From the NCBI GenBank assembly GCA_930367205.1, contig OV884011.1, forward strand, positions 118,851,866-118,915,865: a DNA stretch of 64,000 bases, given 5' to 3'. This stretch comes from Acanthosoma haemorrhoidale. Lineage: Eukaryota; Arthropoda; Insecta; Hemiptera; Acanthosomatidae. Below the pieces are notes generated by a model. The model did not search any database and had not been told where the DNA came from. It saw only the letters and a list, made by a program, of their open reading frames with translations. Positions 59,498 through 64,000 of the stretch are shown here, piece by piece. Numbering within the stretch: position 1 is the stretch's first letter; every line of letters begins with the position of its first letter. Both the position numbers and the translations under genes were made by a program.

Positions 59498-62339
59498 ATA
59501 TTATATGCATTAATAATACAGTATTTTATACATGTACAAATTAAAATGTAAACATAAATAATTTCATTGTGTAATATTACATAAACATCTGTGATGCTAG
59601 GGCATTTTATTAAATTATATGTAGAAGAGTTCGCTTGTGTGTTGTTCCTTAAGCACCTGACCATTCAGAAACTAATTTAGGATAGCGGTTAACTAGCACA
59701 AAAGGGAGCTCGGAGCTCGAACTCGGGAGTGGCAAAGGTATCGACTAACTCAACTCTGTTCTAACAACCAAGCAGAAAAATTCATATAAAGTGTGATGCA
59801 TAACACAAATAAGGGTTTTGTTACATATGTAAAAACGAATCTGTTGACAGTTTTAATGAATGTAGTTTTTTTTAAATAATATAAGTTATTTTTATATACC
59901 ACATTTGTTAATTAATAATATAATTTTCCTATCTATATGCCACCAACTTTCCAAAATGATTGACACAATTAAACTAAATATAGTAATAGACAACACAGGT
60001 ACACAAATCATTTCTTCCCAACGTAGAATGGGAATATTGTGTAAAATTTGATGTCTCTAGCTTGAACGGGGTACTAACAAAGACTTGAACTAGATAAATG
60101 GGTGAAAACATAAGTATTTCTCTTTATAAACAAAAAAAAAAGTTCTAAAAACAATACTGGAAACCATGAACAATGTATGACAACTAAAAATCTACATTTC
60201 AAACTACAAAAATAAAAGTAAATTTATATATAACATTGACCTCGACAAACTAACTTTTAATGACATCGCATACATACATAAAAATACTACAAACTGATTG
60301 AACAAGTGACAAACTACTGAGTAAGAAGAATAAAGAATAGTTTTGATATAAAAAATACAAACTAAAGATAATGATGCTTTTCAATCATGAAAGTTGAGAG
60401 AAACTTCAGCTATTAATTATATTTGTTGTGTTGACACTGGAAACTATATTAGAATCATTAAAATATAAGAAAATTAATTTTATTGTGGAACTGAATGTAA
60501 GTAAAAAACACAGTAAAGTACTTAAAAACAATGTATGCACCAAGTTTAATTCAATAAATTATATTATCTATGTGTGTATACATATATAACATTGTCATGA
60601 TAGCTACAATATAACAATGAACGATGTTTCATTCATTGTGGTTTAAGCAGTCAACATCTCACTGCAACCAAGTCATACCAGGAACTGATGCCGACATACA
60701 TAGAATGTTGCTCAAAAAGGATTTTGATAATAATCTAACACTTCTCTTCCATCACCCTATTCAACAAATTCTAGTCTATGCCCCTAGGTTCCAGACAGGA
60801 CCTTCACAGCTCTAGTTCACATTGAACAATGACCCTAGCTAGTTAAGACACAAAAACAATCCTTCCACACTGGTTAGGAGGTTCTCAACAAGCAATTGTT
60901 AGTGCCTAGCAATATATAATACGTGACCAACCCTTTCCCCTCTGCTCAGCTGATATCCTCTTATATCTCTGACTTACAACAGCATGCCATACATATATAT
61001 ATATATTGTCACTCATAAAACTCACTTTTCCAGAACCTCGGGAAGATTTTTTAGGAACATTCATTAACCACCAAAAATAAATAAATAAATTGATGCCTGC
61101 TTGCCATGACCATTTGTCCTTAAGCTACTCTCAAACCTGGCCTCTGCCTTTCAATACATCAAACTAATCTCATCTTCTAGGCCTGCTCTTTTTAATATAC
61201 AAGTCTAAGGCCGAAAATGGCAAACCCTTCTTTACTAATCTTTGATCACACAGATATCTAGAAAACTTTCAGTCAGGGGTACTTTTTGCTATCTTTTAAG
61301 ACTTCTCTAGATCCAGCTCAGAAGTTATTTGAGATTTAATGTTCTGACTTTCCCCCAAGGCTTAGAATACATTAAAGACAGTAATGGGAACATAATTTAA
61401 AAAATATTAGAAAAACTAAACATTTGAGATTGAACAATATAAATTGTGTATTTATTGTTATGTTACAGCTGATTTCAATAATTTTTTTTTTTATATTAAT
61501 AATTTATTTATTCTATGTTTTTTGTTTTAAAGGCAATTTCTTGTGACAAAGATGGTTTAACAAATTTTTGATCAAAAATACTGAGAAGTTTATTTATTAG
61601 AATTATATTGATTTTAATAAAGGAGTTATCTGTTCAAATAATTAGAATAAAGGTAGTGTTTTTGACCTGGCCACCAAGGCCCAGGTATCCTGTTGTACCA
61701 TGGGTTTTTCCAGCAGTTTTGGGTGGGGATGGGTTGCATTAAAAAGCAGAGTTAAGGAGGCAGGTCTTATGCCTTTTCTTTTCATTCAGCATATGACTAC
61801 TAGCAATACTAAGCACCATCATTTTATGGTGAAGCCCATTTATCTTACCACCCTGTAAAGGAGGGCATATAGGGAGAACTCTGCCCTGCTACACGAGCAC
61901 TAAGGACCAACCACTGGGTGGTTGGGGACCTCATTGCACAATATAAGCTGTGGTACAACACATCATCATGGTTGTACGCCACCAAGCCTTCCCCTTTCCC
62001 CGCAAAGCCAGCCCACTGCAAGCAAGAAATGGATCATCAACTGACTTCCATTACCAAAGTGATTGTCGATGCTACTGCACCACCATCCCAAGCTGCTCAT
62101 ATTATGAAAACTATTGTCTTGCGCAATAATTGGAAGAATAATTAGTAAAGGACAAGGGACTGTCCACCAAGCCTTTGATTTACATGTGTTTCTAATGGAA
62201 TTGGAAAATTGTCTGTAATAACGACACCTGGCCATAACTTTTCCTAATAGGTGTTGAGGAAGACTTCAGTTCTTTAAGAAATATCACTTCTACACGATTT
62301 AGTACTTTCCGAATTTGTGGAACTGTTGCATTTGAATTA
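59498..62339. other. No gene recognised; repeat fragments
   Basis: AT-rich. Around 59640-59770 there is a GC-richer stretch with gagctcgaactcgggag, a possible minus-strand polymerase III B box. The plus open frame at 60624-60815 has no motif. The block 61660-62240 is less AT-rich, with a 75-codon open frame at 61918-62145, probably an old transposon of unknown type. All of this may be intron of the minus-strand gene ending at 59301. Confidence 0.35.
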
Positions 62340-63260
62340 CAAGCAATTTTATAACTGAACACCATAAATAAAAATGTTTAAATCTTTGTATAATACCAGG
62401 GTCAGTGGTTGAAGAATCGATATAGTGGTGGGTGATAGACAAACCCCTTTAATATGAAGATGATTTTTTTATAGAATGGCCTGGCGCATTATCTATCAAT
62501 AATAAAAGTTCAAAACTAAAATTTTTTGGTAGTAATTAATCTTCAAACTTAAAAAAAAAAATAGTTATAAAATAAATTTTTCAACATTTCATATGTAATC
62601 CATGCTTTTTTATTAGCTCTCCAGTGAACCAGAAATGTTGATGTCACACGATTAATACACATTGTCTTTGTTATATGTTCTCCAACTGCATTAGAACACA
62701 AAAGTAAAGTTATCCTATCTTGAGATGCCTTGAAACCAGAAGCAGAAGTCTCATGTTTTGCAATAAATGGTCTGTTAGGTATTTTTGTCCAAAACAAAGC
62801 AAATTCATCAACATTATGGACTTGTTCTATATAATTCCCTTCCTCTATAATTTTGGAAATCTTTGACCTGCTTCTGTATCTACTGATGGACTTTCTCCCA
62901 TAATTTGCACATTACGCAAAGAAAATCTCTTCTTAAATCCGTCAAACCATAACTGGCTTTAAGCTTTAAATTGGAGTTAGTGCAATTCATAAGAAAAAAC
63001 GCCCTACGAATCTTTTAAATATTCGTAAACCTCAAGTGCCTTTTGTTTTATGCAATATTTCTCAAATGTATTTTATCTCTCTTCAAATCTAATAATGATG
63101 TAGTACTAGATATTATGGCTTGTATTTTGCTTTCATTTTGCCTTATTGTTCGAATAATAAATTTTTTAGCAATGGTTCACTGGCACCAGGTTTCAATTTA
63201 TCCTAAATTATAATTTTGTTGTCCAAAGATTTGTTTTCTTCTCAACTTCTTAGGTATTTC
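62340..63260 (-). pseudogene. Pogo/Tigger-type transposase remnant
   Basis: A DDE transposase of the pogo/Tigger (CENP-B-like) family, broken into frames on the minus strand. In order: RTIRQNESKIQAIISSTTSL (about 63150-63085), GWFDGFKKRFSLRNVQIMGE (about 62965-62900, the CENP-B-type DNA-binding helix with W..GFKKR), EQVHNVDEFALFWTKIPN (first catalytic Asp), KHETSASGFKASQDRITLLL, LLLLIDNAPGHS (second catalytic Asp), and a degraded SPTTISILQPLTLV, the counterpart of the family's PPNTTSLIQPMDQGV. Here the third Asp region has decayed. Several stops and frameshifts show it is dead. It lies next to the window's right end. Confidence 0.75.
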
Positions 63261-64000
63261 TGTTATTTAAGTACTAATGGCTAGAACAGAAATTTTTCCA
63301 ATATTATGTACAGTACTGTTTACCTTTTTTATGATTTACCTATTTACCTGTATTCTGAACCTTCTCGATTAAAAGAAATCTTATTTGAAACAATTTAAGT
63401 AACACTAACAATCTGTTCGCATTAAAATAATATTTCAAACTGAATCACATCTCACTATCAATATGTATTAATAGTAAAAATTAACATGTTTGAGTGAGCT
63501 TGCATAAATTGGTCCCTTATAACATGATTTCCAACAATGTGGAATGTATCCCCGCCCGGGTGGTATGGGAGTCTACTGTATTTTTAACAGCTTTGAGCAC
63601 TTACCTGACAGATACAAAACTTTTTCTAGCCAGTTTTTAACAACCAGCAAAAAAAATGTCAAGCCTCTATGAAGTGGGTAACTAGGCCTTCACTGGGTTT
63701 GGAAATAATCTAGTGTTTGTTATGTATTAAACACATTGTCTCCCTTGTATTAGTGTTAGTTAGAAACAGTACAGTGTTAGTGGACCTATGCAGGCTGTAA
63801 TGATGTAGGTTTTTTTAATAAAATCATGAAGACAAGCACGAGGCCGAGCAAATCCTGAGCAGACACATCCCCATCAGAATTCATCTACAGGAGAACTGGG
63901 AATCAAACCTAGATCCAGCACATATGCTAAGAAGATGGCTGGCTGAATGTCCTTTCAGGACAGGCTCATGCAAATGATGCATTAATTTCATCAATCTAAC
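63261..64000. other. Gene-free end of the window
   Basis: AT-rich sequence. The last 200 bases (about 63830-63960) are less AT-biased and contain gggaatcaaacctagatcc, a degenerate reversed polymerase III B-box-like motif, suggesting a SINE fragment. No exon is supported. Confidence 0.3.

Noticed and set aside
61918..62235. Two overlapping open frames on opposite strands as real genes
   Set aside because: No recognisable domain, and the region borders a transposon remnant. Kept only as an unexplained block.
1..64000. CRISPR arrays, bacterial operons, defence islands or viral genomes
   Set aside because: No regularly spaced repeats, operon-like gene packing or viral replication genes are seen. 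The only retroviral-type genes belong to the LTR retrotransposon.

Overview
The window is eukaryotic nuclear DNA, almost certainly from an arthropod and most likely an insect. It is strongly AT-rich. Its genes are split into short exons with GT-AG introns that keep reading phase. It also carries arthropod-type transposable elements (mariner, pogo/Tigger, Jockey-like LINEs, Ty3/gypsy). There is no bacterial architecture, CRISPR array or operon. The species cannot be named from the sequence.

Left part (1-8702): a minus-strand homocysteine S-methyltransferase gene (8702 to 1687), with both zinc-binding motifs (GVNC and GGCCRT) on separate exons, and the 3' end of a plus-strand coiled-coil gene (817-2220). 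The two overlap. The last methyltransferase exon lies inside an intron of the coiled-coil gene, and the last two coiled-coil exons lie inside the final methyltransferase intron. A possible minus-strand C-terminal exon lies at 396-518. The methyltransferase introns hold repeats and a LINE remnant.

Middle (8703-34452): about 6 kb of AT-rich DNA with no gene seen, then a repeat-rich block (14.6-16.5 kb) with a Jockey-like endonuclease remnant. Next comes a four-exon plus-strand gene (17635-34452) that open-reading-frame analysis misses because each exon is small. It encodes a predicted 190-residue secreted protein with one immunoglobulin-like domain. Its 12.3-kb first intron contains a decayed DD34D mariner copy and other repeats.

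Right part (34453-64000): a Ty3/gypsy retrotransposon (37017-41651, minus) with apparently identical 190-bp LTRs and a 5-bp target-site duplication, but with a substituted reverse-transcriptase active site and a frameshift. Then a complete 18-exon plus-strand gene for lysosomal alpha-N-acetylglucosaminidase (NAGLU, 42666-55268, 743 residues, both catalytic glutamates present), whose introns hold Jockey-like LINE 3' ends, a 5S-rRNA-like fragment and tRNA-derived SINE-like elements. A convergent minus-strand gene appears to end at 59301-59356, possibly with a long AT-rich 3' UTR toward NAGLU. A pogo/Tigger transposase remnant (62340-63260) closes the window.

The genes do not form one pathway: one is a methyl-transfer enzyme, one a lysosomal glycosidase, one a secreted Ig protein of unknown role. 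The most novel-looking item is the secreted Ig-domain gene. The interleaved opposite-strand gene ends are the most unusual arrangement. I see no convincing new multi-gene system.
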